DNA of 64,000 bases, from the NCBI RefSeq assembly GCF_005049285.1, contig NZ_SOSC01000006.1, forward strand, positions 122,651 to 186,650. Reading direction: 5' to 3'. The notes beneath the pieces were generated by a model. It did no database searches, was not told where the DNA came from, and saw nothing but the letters and a program-made list of their open reading frames with translations. Made by a program: the position numbers and the translations under genes. Positions 9,143 to 17,778 of the stretch are shown piece by piece. How positions within the stretch are numbered: the first letter of the stretch is position 1; every line of letters starts with the position of its first letter. The DNA comes from Halorientalis salina (GTDB taxonomy: Archaea; Halobacteriota; Halobacteria; Halobacteriales; Haloarculaceae).

Positions 9143-9742
9143 ATGGAGATCGTTATTCTTGCCTTCGACGGCTTCGACGAACTGGACGCGATCGGTCCCT
9201 TCGAGGTGTTCGAGAACGCGGCTCTGGCCGGTGCGGACCTGACGACAGCGATACGAACCGTCGATGGGGCCGAACGGGTGACCGCCAGCCACGGACTCGA
9301 AGTCGGGGCCGACGGTGCCCTCTCTAAGGCGGACCCGGACGTGCTACTGGTGCCGGGCGGGGGCTGGAACGCGCGAAACGACGAGGGTGCCTGGGCGGAG
9401 GCCGAACGCGGTGCGATCCCGGACGCGGTCCGCGATCACCACGAGCGCGGCGTCACTGTCGCAGGCGTCTGTACGGGCGGGATGCTCCTTTCGCGGGCCG
9501 GGATTCTCGACGGGCGGCCGGCGGTCACCCACGCCGGCGCGCTGGAGGACCTGCGAGCAACGGAGGCCGAGGTCGTCGACGCCCGCGTCGTCGACGACGG
9601 CGACGTCCTGACGGCCGGCGGCGTCACGTCGGGGTTAGACCTCGCAATGCACTTCGTCGAGCGGGAGTTCGGGGCGTCCGTCGCCCGGGCAGTCCGAACG
9701 GAGATGGAGTACGAGCCAACGGGAACGGTCCATCGACTCTGA
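9143..9742 (+). CDS. DJ-1/PfpI family protein
   Basis: A 199-residue member of the DJ-1/PfpI class I glutamine-amidotransferase-like superfamily. The family nucleophile cysteine is C110 in VAGVCTGGMLLS, with the nucleophile-elbow context. An N-terminal pattern FDGFDELDAIGPFEVF and the loop LLVPGGGW are typical. Members include proteases, deglycase-type enzymes and isonitrile-hydratase-like proteins; the exact reaction cannot be read here. It starts 35 bases after TYW1 and may be cotranscribed. The start ATG gives a standard Rossmann-like beginning (MEIVILAFDG). Confidence 0.88.
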   Translation: MEIVILAFDGFDELDAIGPFEVFENAALAGADLTTAIRTVDGAERVTASHGLEVGADGALSKADPDVLLVPGGGWNARNDEGAWAEAERGAIPDAVRDHHERGVTVAGVCTGGMLLSRAGILDGRPAVTHAGALEDLRATEAEVVDARVVDDGDVLTAGGVTSGLDLAMHFVEREFGASVARAVRTEMEYEPTGTVHRL

Positions 9743-9886
9743 AGCGAGCGCGATCGAAACAACGCTTTTAGGACGGTAGTCCCTAACTTCTGATCAGGAA
9801 ACGCTGTTTGCGTTCCTTCGCGTTCCATAGTTGAGACGTATCCCACATTCGTTACGCTTATCCGGAGGAATCCCTAACGTGTGGAT

Positions 9887-10588
9887 ATGGCACAAGCGAC
9901 GGGGCGGACGGTCGGCTACGACGAACTCGCGACGCTGAAGTTGCTGGCCCTGGCGGACGCGCTGGATGGGCAGCAGAAGGTATCGTGTTCGGCGCTGGCC
10001 GACGACCTGGACGCCTCGAACCAGACCGCGTCCCGGCGGCTACAGGGACTCGAGGACGCGGGCTACGTCGAACGCGAAATCGTCAGCGATGGGCAGTGGG
10101 TCACGATCACGCCCGAGGGCGAGTCGGCGCTCCGTCGGGAGTACGCCGACTACCGCCGGATCTTCGAGCGCGACGCGAGCATCGAGCTCCAAGGGTTCGT
10201 GACCAGCGGCATGGGCGAGGGCCGACACTACATCTCGCTGCCGGGCTACATGGAGCAGTTCATCGACGAACTCGGGTACGAGCCGTTCGCAGGAACGTTG
10301 AACGTCGACCTGACGGCCGAGAGCGTCCGGGCTCGGGCCGGCATGGCCGCACTCGAACCCGTCGGGATCGACGGCTGGGAGGACGACGAGCGCACGTACG
10401 GTCCGGCCTACTGTTATCCCGCGGCGGTCGAGACCGAGGACAGCATCTACGAGCCGGCCCACGTCATCGCCCCGGAACGAACCCACCACGACGAGGACCA
10501 ACTGGAGGTCATCGCCCCGGTGAAACTTCGGGAAGAACTGGGCCTCGAAGACGATCAGGAGGTCACGATCGATGTCACGGAGCGATAA
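9887..10588 (+). CDS. ribK: CTP-dependent riboflavin kinase (with N-terminal HTH)
   Basis: A 233-residue archaeal riboflavin kinase that makes FMN from riboflavin using CTP. The N-terminal winged helix ([22 protein letters not shown]) is followed by the kinase domain. That domain begins at [18 protein letters not shown], with the family signatures [13 protein letters not shown] and CYPAAV. The fused HTH suggests a regulatory role as in RbkR-type proteins, which control riboflavin genes; that role is inferred. The ATG at 9887 is preferred to the GTG six bases upstream. The stop overlaps or abuts the start of ribB, so the two are translationally coupled. Confidence 0.94.
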   Translation: MAQATGRTVGYDELATLKLLALADALDGQQKVSCSALADDLDASNQTASRRLQGLEDAGYVEREIVSDGQWVTITPEGESALRREYADYRRIFERDASIELQGFVTSGMGEGRHYISLPGYMEQFIDELGYEPFAGTLNVDLTAESVRARAGMAALEPVGIDGWEDDERTYGPAYCYPAAVETEDSIYEPAHVIAPERTHHDEDQLEVIAPVKLREELGLEDDQEVTIDVTER

Positions 10589-11246
10589 GATGCGCCAGTC
10601 GTCGAGCACCGTCGACGCGGCGGTCGCCGCCTTCCGGGCCGGCCAGCCCGTACTGATTCACGACGCCGCCGACCGCGAAGGCGAGACCGATCTGGTGTAT
10701 CCCGCGGGCGAATTGACCCCCGACGCGGTCGCCCGCATGCGAAACGACGCCGGCGGACTGATCTGTACCGCCCTCTCCCACGGGGTGGCCGAGACCCTGG
10801 AGCTCCCCTTCCTGCAGGAGACCATCGACCACCCGCTGTCGGCCGACCACGACCTGGCGTACGACGAACGGTCGTCCTTTTCGCTGACGGTCAACCACCG
10901 CGACACCTTCACCGGCATCACCGACGAGGACCGCGCGCTGACCATCACGGAACTGGCCGACGTCGCGGCCGACCCCGACCTCGACGCCTTCGCCGAGCAG
11001 TTCCGCGCCCCCGGCCACGTCCACCTGCTGAAGGCCGCGCCCGGCCTCCTGGACGACCGACTGGGTCACACTGAACTGGCCGTTGCGCTGGCCGCCGCGG
11101 CCGACCAGTCGCCCGCCGCCGTGGTCTGTGAGATGCTCGACGACGAGAGCGGCGAGGCGCTCACCCCCGCGGCCGCACAGTCCTACGGCGAGCGCAACGA
11201 CATCCCCTACGTCGAAGGCAGTCAACTCGTCGAGCGACTTTCGTAA
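10572..11246 (+). CDS. ribB: 3,4-dihydroxy-2-butanone 4-phosphate synthase
   Basis: A roughly 220-residue enzyme that converts ribulose 5-phosphate to dihydroxybutanone phosphate and formate, supplying the four-carbon unit of riboflavin. Diagnostic motifs are [15 protein letters not shown] (acidic metal-binding loop), [27 protein letters not shown] and the C-terminal [10 protein letters not shown]. It lacks a fused GTP cyclohydrolase II domain, as usual in archaea. The start may be the ATG at 10572, overlapping ribK by 17 bases, or the ATG at 10590 immediately after the ribK stop; either means tight coupling. With ribK it forms a two-gene FMN unit. Confidence 0.95.
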   Translation: MSRSDKMRQSSSTVDAAVAAFRAGQPVLIHDAADREGETDLVYPAGELTPDAVARMRNDAGGLICTALSHGVAETLELPFLQETIDHPLSADHDLAYDERSSFSLTVNHRDTFTGITDEDRALTITELADVAADPDLDAFAEQFRAPGHVHLLKAAPGLLDDRLGHTELAVALAAAADQSPAAVVCEMLDDESGEALTPAAAQSYGERNDIPYVEGSQLVERLS

Positions 11247-11549
11247 GCCCGTTTTTTCGGTTTTCGCCGTTTTCGCGTCCAGTACCGTCAGTTTCAGCTA
11301 TCGATCGACGATCGGCCCGCGACCACTCCATAAACCACTATTCGCAATATAAAATTCTGCGTTCGCAGTGAGACGCCGACACAGCGAAACCGGCGAAAAC
11401 AGCGGCGAGCGTGTCGCTATCTGGGCGTCAGTCGAGCTGGCGAAAAACCGGCCCGGGACAGTGACTCGGCGGGATTCCCGCGAACGGAGAAGCGGGAAGT
11501 CGGCGAGGGAATGAGACGAACGAAGTGAGTCGAATGGACTCGGCGGAAG
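11247..11549. other. Intergenic region with T-rich end and small palindromes
   Basis: No gene is convincing here. Just after ribB a T-run (gttttttcgg) is a likely transcription end. An AT-rich patch near 11330-11360 is followed by the hairpin ctgcgttcgcag. A second hairpin, gcgggattcccgc, lies near 11470. The stretch gacgaacgaagtgagtc near 11515 resembles the short GC palindromes found elsewhere in the window. Confidence 0.5.
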
Positions 11550-11954
11550 TTACTCGTCGACGGTGACTGGTGTCTGGTTGAGGTAGGCGTTGAACGTCTC
11601 GACGTCGCCGGTGATGATGCGGCCGATGTTGGCCTCGTATCCCCCGACGACGTAGTCGCCGCCGTTCTGCGGCTGGCGCGGTTCGGGAATGTGAGCGCGG
11701 CCGTCATCGACGCTGACGACGACGTGGTACTCGACCGGCGAGTTGTCGTAGAAGACGTAGTAGCCAAAGCGGGCGTTCGATCCCTGGATCCCGTTGGTCC
11801 AGGGCTGGTGGTACTGGCTGTCGATCTGTTCCTCACGGCTGATCCGCAGCGAGACGTCAGGTTGGTACGTCCAGGTCCCCCGGTTTGCGAACCGGATCCA
11901 CTCGTGGTACTCCGAGCCCCCGACCATCTCTCGGATGTCCTGAGAGTTCGGCAT
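11550..11954 (-). CDS. Haloarchaeal conserved protein, function unknown
   Basis: A 134-residue soluble protein with many aromatic residues and a predicted mixed alpha/beta fold (EYHEWIRFANRGTWTYQ, FGYYVFYDNSPVEYHVVV). No cysteines, signal peptide or membrane helices are seen. The start ATG at 11954 (MPNSQDIREMVGG) is preferred over 12011, because the extra N-terminal segment is poor in acidic residues and uses unusual codons. It stands alone on the minus strand between the riboflavin pair and ilvE. I do not recognise the family; the composition and third-position GC bias support it as a real gene. Confidence 0.6.
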   Translation of the reverse strand: MPNSQDIREMVGGSEYHEWIRFANRGTWTYQPDVSLRISREEQIDSQYHQPWTNGIQGSNARFGYYVFYDNSPVEYHVVVSVDDGRAHIPEPRQPQNGGDYVVGGYEANIGRIITGDVETFNAYLNQTPVTVDE

Positions 11955-12376
11955 TCGGCCGAGCGTACTCGATGGACCATCATAAATCGCCCTGAATGTC
12001 CCGAATTCCAACCATTGAAGCCACAGACCGAACGCGTCTCAGGACTCGTCGTCTGCCAACGCGGCGACGCGGCCGTCGCCCAGAACGCCTCGTTTAGCGG
12101 CCGTGTCCAGCGAATCTCGCCGACCCGCCCGTCGATACCGGTGGCTGGGCGTCGTGGTTGTCGGATGTACGCCCGCTCCGAACCGCCGCTCGACCGGTAG
12201 TGGAGGAGCGATTTCACGGAGCACTGTGACCGACTACGGCCGATTTCGTATAGCGGCATTCAGTTTATCTTCAGTCAGTGCGGGTTCTGCCCGAATTGGG
12301 AGGGCAGCGGAGTACCAGCGGGTCGCGGGCGGCACGGAAACGGTTAAGGCCGAATTACGCCAAGGGCAACCAGACA
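11955..12376. other. Intergenic region; weak open frame only
   Basis: About 420 bases without a confident gene. A minus-strand frame at 12039-12224 (61 codons) ends in a plausible haloarchaeal-looking tail (LGDGRVAALADDES), but its first half is Arg/Pro/Thr-rich and its codon use is mixed. It may be a decayed remnant. The stretch just before 12377 contains the ilvE promoter; no clear TATA box was singled out. Confidence 0.4.
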
Positions 12377-13306
12377 ATGGGTTTCGACGAGATGGACGTC
12401 GATCTGATCTGGCAGGACGGAGAGTTCGTCGACTGGGAGGACGCACAGGTCCACGTCCTCACGCACGGGCTCCACTACGGGACCGGCGTCTTCGAGGGCG
12501 TTCGGTGTTACGACACGGAAAAGGGGCCCGCGATCTTCCGCTGGGAGGAACACTTAGATCGGTTCTACCAGTCGGGCGATCCGTACGACATCGAGATCCC
12601 CTACGAGAAGGAGGAACTCACGGAGGCGACGGAGGAACTCATCCGCCGGCAGGACCTCCAGTCGTGTTACATCCGCCCGATCGCCTTCTACGGCTACGAC
12701 ATGCTCGGGCTCAACCCCGAGAGCTGCCCGGTCGAGACGGCCATCGCCGTCTGGCCGTGGGGCGCGTATCTCGGCGAGGAGGCGCTCGAAGAGGGGATCG
12801 ACGTTGCGGTCTCCTCCTGGCGCAAGTACGCATCCAGCCAGATGCCGACCAACTCCAAGACGACCGGGACGTACGTCAACAGCGTGCTCGCGTCACAGGA
12901 GGCAAAGGCGAACGGCTACACGGAGGCCATCGTCCTGAACAAGGAGGGCAACGTCGCCGAGGGACCGGGCGAGAACGTCTTCCTCGTGCGTGACGGCGAA
13001 CTGTACACGCCCGGACTGGCCGAATCGAACCTCGACGGCATCACCCGCCGCAGCGTCATCACTATCGCCGAGGACCTGGGATACACCGTCCACGACGGCG
13101 CGACGGTCTCACGGAGCGAGCTGTACACGGCCGACGAGTTGTTCTTCACGGGAACGGCGGCCGAACTGACGCCCATCCGGAGCGTCGACGACAACGAGAT
13201 CGGCGCGGGCACGAAGGGGCCGGTGACCGACGAGATCCAGCAGCGCTTCTTCGAGATCATCGAGCGCCGCACCGACGAGTACGACGACTGGTTCCGCTAC
13301 CTCTGA
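12377..13306 (+). CDS. ilvE: Branched-chain amino acid aminotransferase
   Basis: A 309-residue PLP-dependent fold-type IV aminotransferase that interconverts Val, Leu and Ile with their 2-keto acids, using glutamate/2-oxoglutarate. Signatures in order are VHVLTHGLHYGTGVFEGVR, then SSWRKYASSQMPTNSKTTG around the Schiff-base lysine, then EAIVLNKEGNVAEGPGENVF, and the C-terminal FFTGTAAELTPI phosphate-binding region. Length is normal for IlvE. The ATG at 12377 follows a haloarchaeal purine-rich upstream region. It stands alone with no other leucine or isoleucine genes close by. Confidence 0.96.
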   Translation: MGFDEMDVDLIWQDGEFVDWEDAQVHVLTHGLHYGTGVFEGVRCYDTEKGPAIFRWEEHLDRFYQSGDPYDIEIPYEKEELTEATEELIRRQDLQSCYIRPIAFYGYDMLGLNPESCPVETAIAVWPWGAYLGEEALEEGIDVAVSSWRKYASSQMPTNSKTTGTYVNSVLASQEAKANGYTEAIVLNKEGNVAEGPGENVFLVRDGELYTPGLAESNLDGITRRSVITIAEDLGYTVHDGATVSRSELYTADELFFTGTAAELTPIRSVDDNEIGAGTKGPVTDEIQQRFFEIIERRTDEYDDWFRYL

Positions 13307-13324
13307 GCGGCGGCTCCCCGCCGG

Positions 13325-13606
13325 TTACCGGTTCTGGATCATCCGCTCGACCGAGTTCATGATGCCACCTTTCCCGAGCGCGCGGTCCATCGCGTTGCTG
13401 AGCCGCGACTGCTCGAAATAACTCCCGAAGGCGAGGAAGGTGGGGGGCCAGAGCCCGACGAACAGCCCCATCTCCCGGTTGCCCTGGACGAAAAACTCGT
13501 ACCACGACAGCAGTACCGACGCCACCGCGGCGACGATGTACGGGTCAGTGCTCGACCGCTGTGCGACTTCGACCGCCGCGTCTTCCTCCTGGGTTCGCGT
13601 TGCCAT
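13325..13606 (-). CDS. Small membrane protein
   Basis: A 93-residue protein with an acidic soluble N-terminus and a central hydrophobic region (about residues 22-62: YIVAAVASVLLSWYEFFV, then MGLFVGLWPPTFLAFGSYF) that can form one or two membrane helices. It ends with a basic amphipathic segment (MDRALGKGGIMNSVERMIQNR). No known motif is recognised. It is convergent with ilvE, 18 bases apart. Haloarchaeal genomes carry many such small conserved membrane proteins of unknown role. Confidence 0.7.
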   Translation of the reverse strand: MATRTQEEDAAVEVAQRSSTDPYIVAAVASVLLSWYEFFVQGNREMGLFVGLWPPTFLAFGSYFEQSRLSNAMDRALGKGGIMNSVERMIQNR

Positions 13607-13797
13607 ACACTGCCCGTAGCGCCAGGACGTCCTTAGTTAGAAGCCGCGTTGTCGACCCTGCCCAGCGAACACGGCGAGTCGGGGCGAGTAGAGCTATCGT
13701 ACGCCCAACGTGACCGTTCTCGGGTGTTTTCGGCGACCGGGCGGACCGCAGCGACGGGTCCGGCGGCGAGGCCGCCAGTAAGGGCAGCGAAAAGCTA

Positions 13798-14451
13798 TCA
13801 GTCGTCGTCGTTCCCGGTAGTCGGTGCGCCGCCGTCGGAGTCGGTCGCCGGTCCGTCCTCGCCGTCGCCGACCATCTCCTCGGTGACGGCGATAGAGATG
13901 CCGTTGTCCCGTGACTCACCGAAACCAGCGCTGAGCACGCGGGTCAGGGCGTCCTCGACGCCTTCGTCGGTCTCCTCGTACCGGTCGGAGTCGACTTCGA
14001 TCACGTACCCGGTGGTGATGTTCGGGGAGGTCGGGAGGAACAGCACGTCGCGGCCGTCCGGGGTCGTCTTGCCGGTCTTGAACGCGGTCATGCGGAGGCC
14101 GTCCCACACTTCGAGTTTGACCGGCGTCTGGAGTTCTTCGGTCCCGGAGACGGCGGTTTCGACGGCCATCTTCGAGGCGTTGTAGACCACCCGCAGGCCG
14201 GGGAGACGGTTCATCAGGTTGTCGATGACCTCCTCGAAGATGTCGCCGAAGGCGGTGCGGCTGAGGTAGCCGACCGAGAGCACCAGGAGGAAGAACACGA
14301 CGAGCGTGAGGGCGACGCGCAGCGTCGGGTCCTCGATGGGGACCGGCACCGACGCGAGCTGGTTGTAGATGATCGCGACGATGTAGGCGGTGACGATGAG
14401 CGGCAGGAGGACGATCAACCCACTCGCGATGTCCCGTTTCCAGGCAGCCAT
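13798..14451 (-). CDS. DUF502 family membrane protein
   Basis: A 217-residue protein with two N-terminal membrane helices (about residues 10-30 and 48-66), then the DUF502 core. Core motifs are GDIFEEVIDNLMNRLPGLRVVYNASKMAVE, KTGKTTPDGRDVLFLPTSPNITTGYV and the acidic tail. The motif with NITTGY and Pro-Thr-Ser-Pro is typical of the family. Function is unknown; members are found in bacteria, plants and archaea as membrane proteins. It lies 33 bases downstream of the proline dehydrogenase gene on the same strand and may be its operon partner. Confidence 0.88.
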   Translation of the reverse strand: MAAWKRDIASGLIVLLPLIVTAYIVAIIYNQLASVPVPIEDPTLRVALTLVVFFLLVLSVGYLSRTAFGDIFEEVIDNLMNRLPGLRVVYNASKMAVETAVSGTEELQTPVKLEVWDGLRMTAFKTGKTTPDGRDVLFLPTSPNITTGYVIEVDSDRYEETDEGVEDALTRVLSAGFGESRDNGISIAVTEEMVGDGEDGPATDSDGGAPTTGNDDD

Positions 14452-14484
14452 TGAACTGGGCGACGTTTCCCACCGCTCCCCCTA

Positions 14485-15318
14485 CTAGTTGACGATTGCC
14501 CGCAGCGCGAAGAGGAGGTTCCCCTTGCGCTCTGCCAGCCGCCGATAGAAATACGAGAGCCACTTCGACCCGTAGGGAACGTACTGCCGGACCTCGTAGG
14601 ACCCCGCCAGGTCGTACTGGGCGTCCTCGCGAACGCCCATGAGCATCTGGATCTCGAAGTCGGTCCCGTGCTCGGCGTGGAGGTCCGTCGCCAGATCGAT
14701 CATCTCGGGGTCGTGACTCCCCACGGCGATGCCGCCGTCGAACGTCTGGAACATCCGCTCCAACAGTGATCGGTAGGCCTCGTCGACGCGCGCTTTGTCC
14801 GTATAGGCGACGTCGGCTGGCTCGTCGTAGGCTCCCTTGACCAGCCGGACCTTCCCCGGCAGCGTCGCCAGCCGCTCTACGTCGTCGGCCGTCCGCCGGA
14901 GGTTGGCCTGGACGCAGACGCCGACGCCCCCGTCGTGGGCGCGAGTCTGGGCCTCGAAGGCGTCTAGCGTCGCGTCGGTCGTCGTGTGGTCCTCCATGTC
15001 GAGCCAGACGAACACCCCCTCGGTCGCAGCGCGGTCGACGAGACGGTCCAGGTTCTCCCGGAAAACGGTCTCGGACACGTCCAGGCCGATCTGGGAGGGC
15101 TTGACCGAGATGCACGCGCCCAGGTCGGTGCCCGCGATGTCCGCGACCAGTCGGCAGTACGTCTCGGTGTCGGCGTCGGCCGGCGGGCGCTGGTCGTAGT
15201 GCTCGCCGAGCAGGTTGAGGATGGCGCCGACCGACCGCTCGTCGAGTCGCCGGGCGTGTTCCAGGGCGGTAGCCGCCCCTTCCCCGGCCACGAACCGGCG
15301 CGCAATCGGGGGGATCAT
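14485..15318 (-). CDS. Proline dehydrogenase
   Basis: A 277-residue FAD-dependent proline dehydrogenase with a TIM-barrel fold, oxidising proline to pyrroline-5-carboxylate. Family motifs visible are ISVKPSQIGLD, VFVWLDMEDHTTTD (Asp in the flavin site), VRLVKGAYDEP, GIAVGSHDPEM and EIQMLMGVRED, then the C-terminal YVPYGSKWLSYFYRRLAER, which contains the Tyr/Arg/Arg substrate-binding signature. It is the single-function form, without the P5C dehydrogenase domain of PutA. The start ATG at 15318 gives MIPPIARRFVAGE, matching homologues. A DUF502 gene follows closely. Confidence 0.93.
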   Translation of the reverse strand: MIPPIARRFVAGEGAATALEHARRLDERSVGAILNLLGEHYDQRPPADADTETYCRLVADIAGTDLGACISVKPSQIGLDVSETVFRENLDRLVDRAATEGVFVWLDMEDHTTTDATLDAFEAQTRAHDGGVGVCVQANLRRTADDVERLATLPGKVRLVKGAYDEPADVAYTDKARVDEAYRSLLERMFQTFDGGIAVGSHDPEMIDLATDLHAEHGTDFEIQMLMGVREDAQYDLAGSYEVRQYVPYGSKWLSYFYRRLAERKGNLLFALRAIVN

Positions 15319-15423
15319 ACCAGTGACTATCGGCTAACAGGCAATGAGTGCGGTGGTGGGCAGGGAGCGGTCGAACCGAACCCACCGCGGTTAAGGGTCC
15401 TGACAGCGAGGATACGGGTAGCA

Positions 15424-15972
15424 ATGGATATCGTGGCGGTGCTCGTGACGGCGTTCTGGGCGATGTTGCCCGCCTACGTGCCGAACAACGCGGCCGTACT
15501 CACGGGCGGCGGACCGCCCATCGACGGGGGACGGACGTGGGGCGGTCGCCGCCTGCTCGGCGACGGGAAAACCTGGCGGGGAACCGTGGGCGGCATCGCG
15601 GCTGGGGCGGTCCTGGCGCTCCTGTTGAACGCGGTCCGGCCCACGCTCGACGAACTGATCGCGGTCGAGTTGCCGGCGGCGTTCCCCCTGGCGGCCGTCG
15701 TCGCGCTGCCGACGGGCGCGCTGTTGGGTGACATCCTCGCCTCTTTCCTGAAGCGGCGGACCGGGCGCGAGCGCGGCGCGGCGTTCCCCGGCGTCGACCA
15801 GCTCGATTTCGTCGTCGTGTCGCTGGCGCTGACGGCCGTCGCCGCGCCGGGCTGGTTCGGGGCGACGTTTACCCTCCCCGTGCTGGCGACGGTGCTGGTC
15901 ATCACGCCGCTGTTGCACGTCAGCACGAACGTCATCGCCTACAAGCTCTCGCTGAAGAGCGAACCCTGGTAG
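15424..15972 (+). CDS. carS: CDP-archaeol synthase
   Basis: A 182-residue integral membrane enzyme that transfers CMP from CTP to digeranylgeranylglyceryl phosphate, giving CDP-archaeol for polar archaeal lipids. The sequence has about five hydrophobic helices. It carries the family's polar motif around LLGDGKTWRGTVGGIAAG and an acidic pocket GDILASFLKRRTGRERG followed by FPGVDQLDF. Length is standard for CarS. The ATG at 15424 begins the first membrane helix directly. It is divergent from proline dehydrogenase and convergent with the histidine kinase. Confidence 0.93.
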   Translation: MDIVAVLVTAFWAMLPAYVPNNAAVLTGGGPPIDGGRTWGGRRLLGDGKTWRGTVGGIAAGAVLALLLNAVRPTLDELIAVELPAAFPLAAVVALPTGALLGDILASFLKRRTGRERGAAFPGVDQLDFVVVSLALTAVAAPGWFGATFTLPVLATVLVITPLLHVSTNVIAYKLSLKSEPW

Positions 15973-15981
15973 GCGTGGTTT

Positions 15982-17658
15982 TCAGTCGGCTCTGTCGAGC
16001 GAAAGTCGAACCACCGAGCCGTCGGCGTCGTTCTCGAAGGAGACCGAGCCGCCCGAGCGGCGGACGATGAGCACGACCAGCCACAGCCCGACGCCGCTGG
16101 AGTGGTGCAGGGGCGTCTCCTCGCCGTCCTCGAAGACGCGCAGTTCCGCCTCGGGGATGCCGGGGCCGTCGTCGCGGACCTCGATGGTGACCGTCTCCGC
16201 GTCGCAGGTGGCCGAGATCCGGGCCTCGGGGGTCGCAGTCTCGGCGTGAACGACCGCGTTCTCGACGAGGTTCGCCAGCGCCACCGGTAGCGTCGGGAGC
16301 GCCCGGACCCGGCAGTCCGCGTCGAAGGTCTGCGTGACGGTGAACGGGTCGACGCTGCCACGGACCCGCTCGACGGCTTCGTCGACCGCCTCCGCGAGGT
16401 CGTGTGTCACGCGCTCGTTATCGCTGGTCAGGACCCGTTCGATGGTCGAGGCCTTCCGGCTCCGGGAGGCGATATCGTCGCTTTTGTCCTGGATCTTCCC
16501 CGCGAGGGCGGCGGGGTCACCGGTGGTCTTGCGGGCGATCTCCTCGGCGTAGCCGTCGACGACGGAGACGTCGTTTCTGATGTTGTGCCGGAGCACGCGA
16601 CTGAGAACCTGCTTCAGAAGGTCCAGTTCCGCCTCGCGGTCCTTGAGTTCGGACACGTCCCTGAGGACGATGACGCGTCCCTCGACGAGACTCTCACCGG
16701 AACGGACCGGCGAGATCTGCAGGTGGAAGTGGTGCGTCTCCCCGTGCCGGTCGACCTGAATTTCGGTGTCGACGACGGTCGTCGACTCGAACTGCTCGAC
16801 CATCGCGGGGAACTCGCCGAAGAAGTCCCGCCCCGGCGTCCCGACGGCGTCGTTCTCACTGACGTCGAACAGTTCGAGCGCGGCCGCGTTGATGTCGACG
16901 ACCCGGTCGTCGTCGTCGAGCGTGACGACGGCGTCTTCCATCTGGTCCAACACCGTTTTCCGGGCGATGGGGAGGAGTTCGAGCAGTCGATACCGAAACA
17001 GCGCCCACGCGAACAGTGCAGTCGTCACCAGGAACGCGAGCGGCGTCAGGTCCAGGTCGGGATAGGGCGTGATCCCGGCGACGAAGAGGATGTTCGCGAC
17101 GAACGGGATCAGCGCACCGGCGAACAGCATCCCCGTCTGGTTGCGACGGATGCCCTGTGCGTTGCGGTAATCGTCGAGAAAGAGTGCGAGCCCGGCGACG
17201 ACGAGGGCGTAGGAAAACAGCGCCTGGACGTAGAACCACGGGCCGAACTCGGCGTGAAACACGCCGATGCTGTCCACGTACCGGTAGGTGAAGACGTACT
17301 GGGGGCCGAGCCAGATGACGGCCTGGCTGAAGAGGGGAAACGCGAACAGCCAGAACCAGCGCGAGCGCCGTTCGATGCGTCGGCGGCGGACGTACTCCAG
17401 CGCGAGCAGGAACCAGGCGATGGTGACGACGTCGGTGAAGAAATACCGGAGGTTCACCGCGACGAAGGTGGGAGCGGTGGCGTCGACGACGAGGCTGAGC
17501 CCGTAGGTGCTGGACCACCCGGCGACGGAACACACGAAGACGACGAACCAGCGAGTGCCCGGCTTGCCGCTCTGCTGTGCGGCCACGTACGCCATCAGCA
17601 AGGCCGGCACGAGCGTGGTCACCAGGGCGACACCCAAGACGTCGACGGCGAGTACCAT
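15982..17658 (-). CDS. Membrane sensor histidine kinase with 7TM, PAS and kinase core
   Basis: A protein of about 558 residues. The N-terminal half (to about residue 225) has seven hydrophobic helices, typical of the 7TM histidine-kinase sensor module. A PAS domain follows (VLDQMEDAVVTLDDDDRVVDINAAAL). The phosphoacceptor helix contains His in VLSRVLRHNIRNDVSVV. The ATPase domain shows the N box (LANLVENAVVHA), G1 box (VRDDGPGIP) and a degenerate G2 (SSGVGLWLV). No response regulator is next to it, as is common in haloarchaea. A GTG at 17676 would add six residues; the ATG at 17658 is used. The signal sensed cannot be told. Confidence 0.92.
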   Translation of the reverse strand: MVLAVDVLGVALVTTLVPALLMAYVAAQQSGKPGTRWFVVFVCSVAGWSSTYGLSLVVDATAPTFVAVNLRYFFTDVVTIAWFLLALEYVRRRRIERRSRWFWLFAFPLFSQAVIWLGPQYVFTYRYVDSIGVFHAEFGPWFYVQALFSYALVVAGLALFLDDYRNAQGIRRNQTGMLFAGALIPFVANILFVAGITPYPDLDLTPLAFLVTTALFAWALFRYRLLELLPIARKTVLDQMEDAVVTLDDDDRVVDINAAALELFDVSENDAVGTPGRDFFGEFPAMVEQFESTTVVDTEIQVDRHGETHHFHLQISPVRSGESLVEGRVIVLRDVSELKDREAELDLLKQVLSRVLRHNIRNDVSVVDGYAEEIARKTTGDPAALAGKIQDKSDDIASRSRKASTIERVLTSDNERVTHDLAEAVDEAVERVRGSVDPFTVTQTFDADCRVRALPTLPVALANLVENAVVHAETATPEARISATCDAETVTIEVRDDGPGIPEAELRVFEDGEETPLHHSSGVGLWLVVLIVRRSGGSVSFENDADGSVVRLSLDRAD

Positions 17659-17778
17659 CTGTGCGACAACAAACACATATGAGAGGATATACTAAAAATT
17701 GTACCCCGCCACCGGCTGTAATCAGGGGGTCATCGCCGAACTGGTGGGCTTTTCACCACGGACGCCAGAGGGAGGGGT

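Noticed and set aside
16402..17682. A 426-codon plus-strand frame opposite the histidine kinase
   Set aside because: Antisense to a complete 7TM-PAS-kinase protein; no domain of its own is visible.
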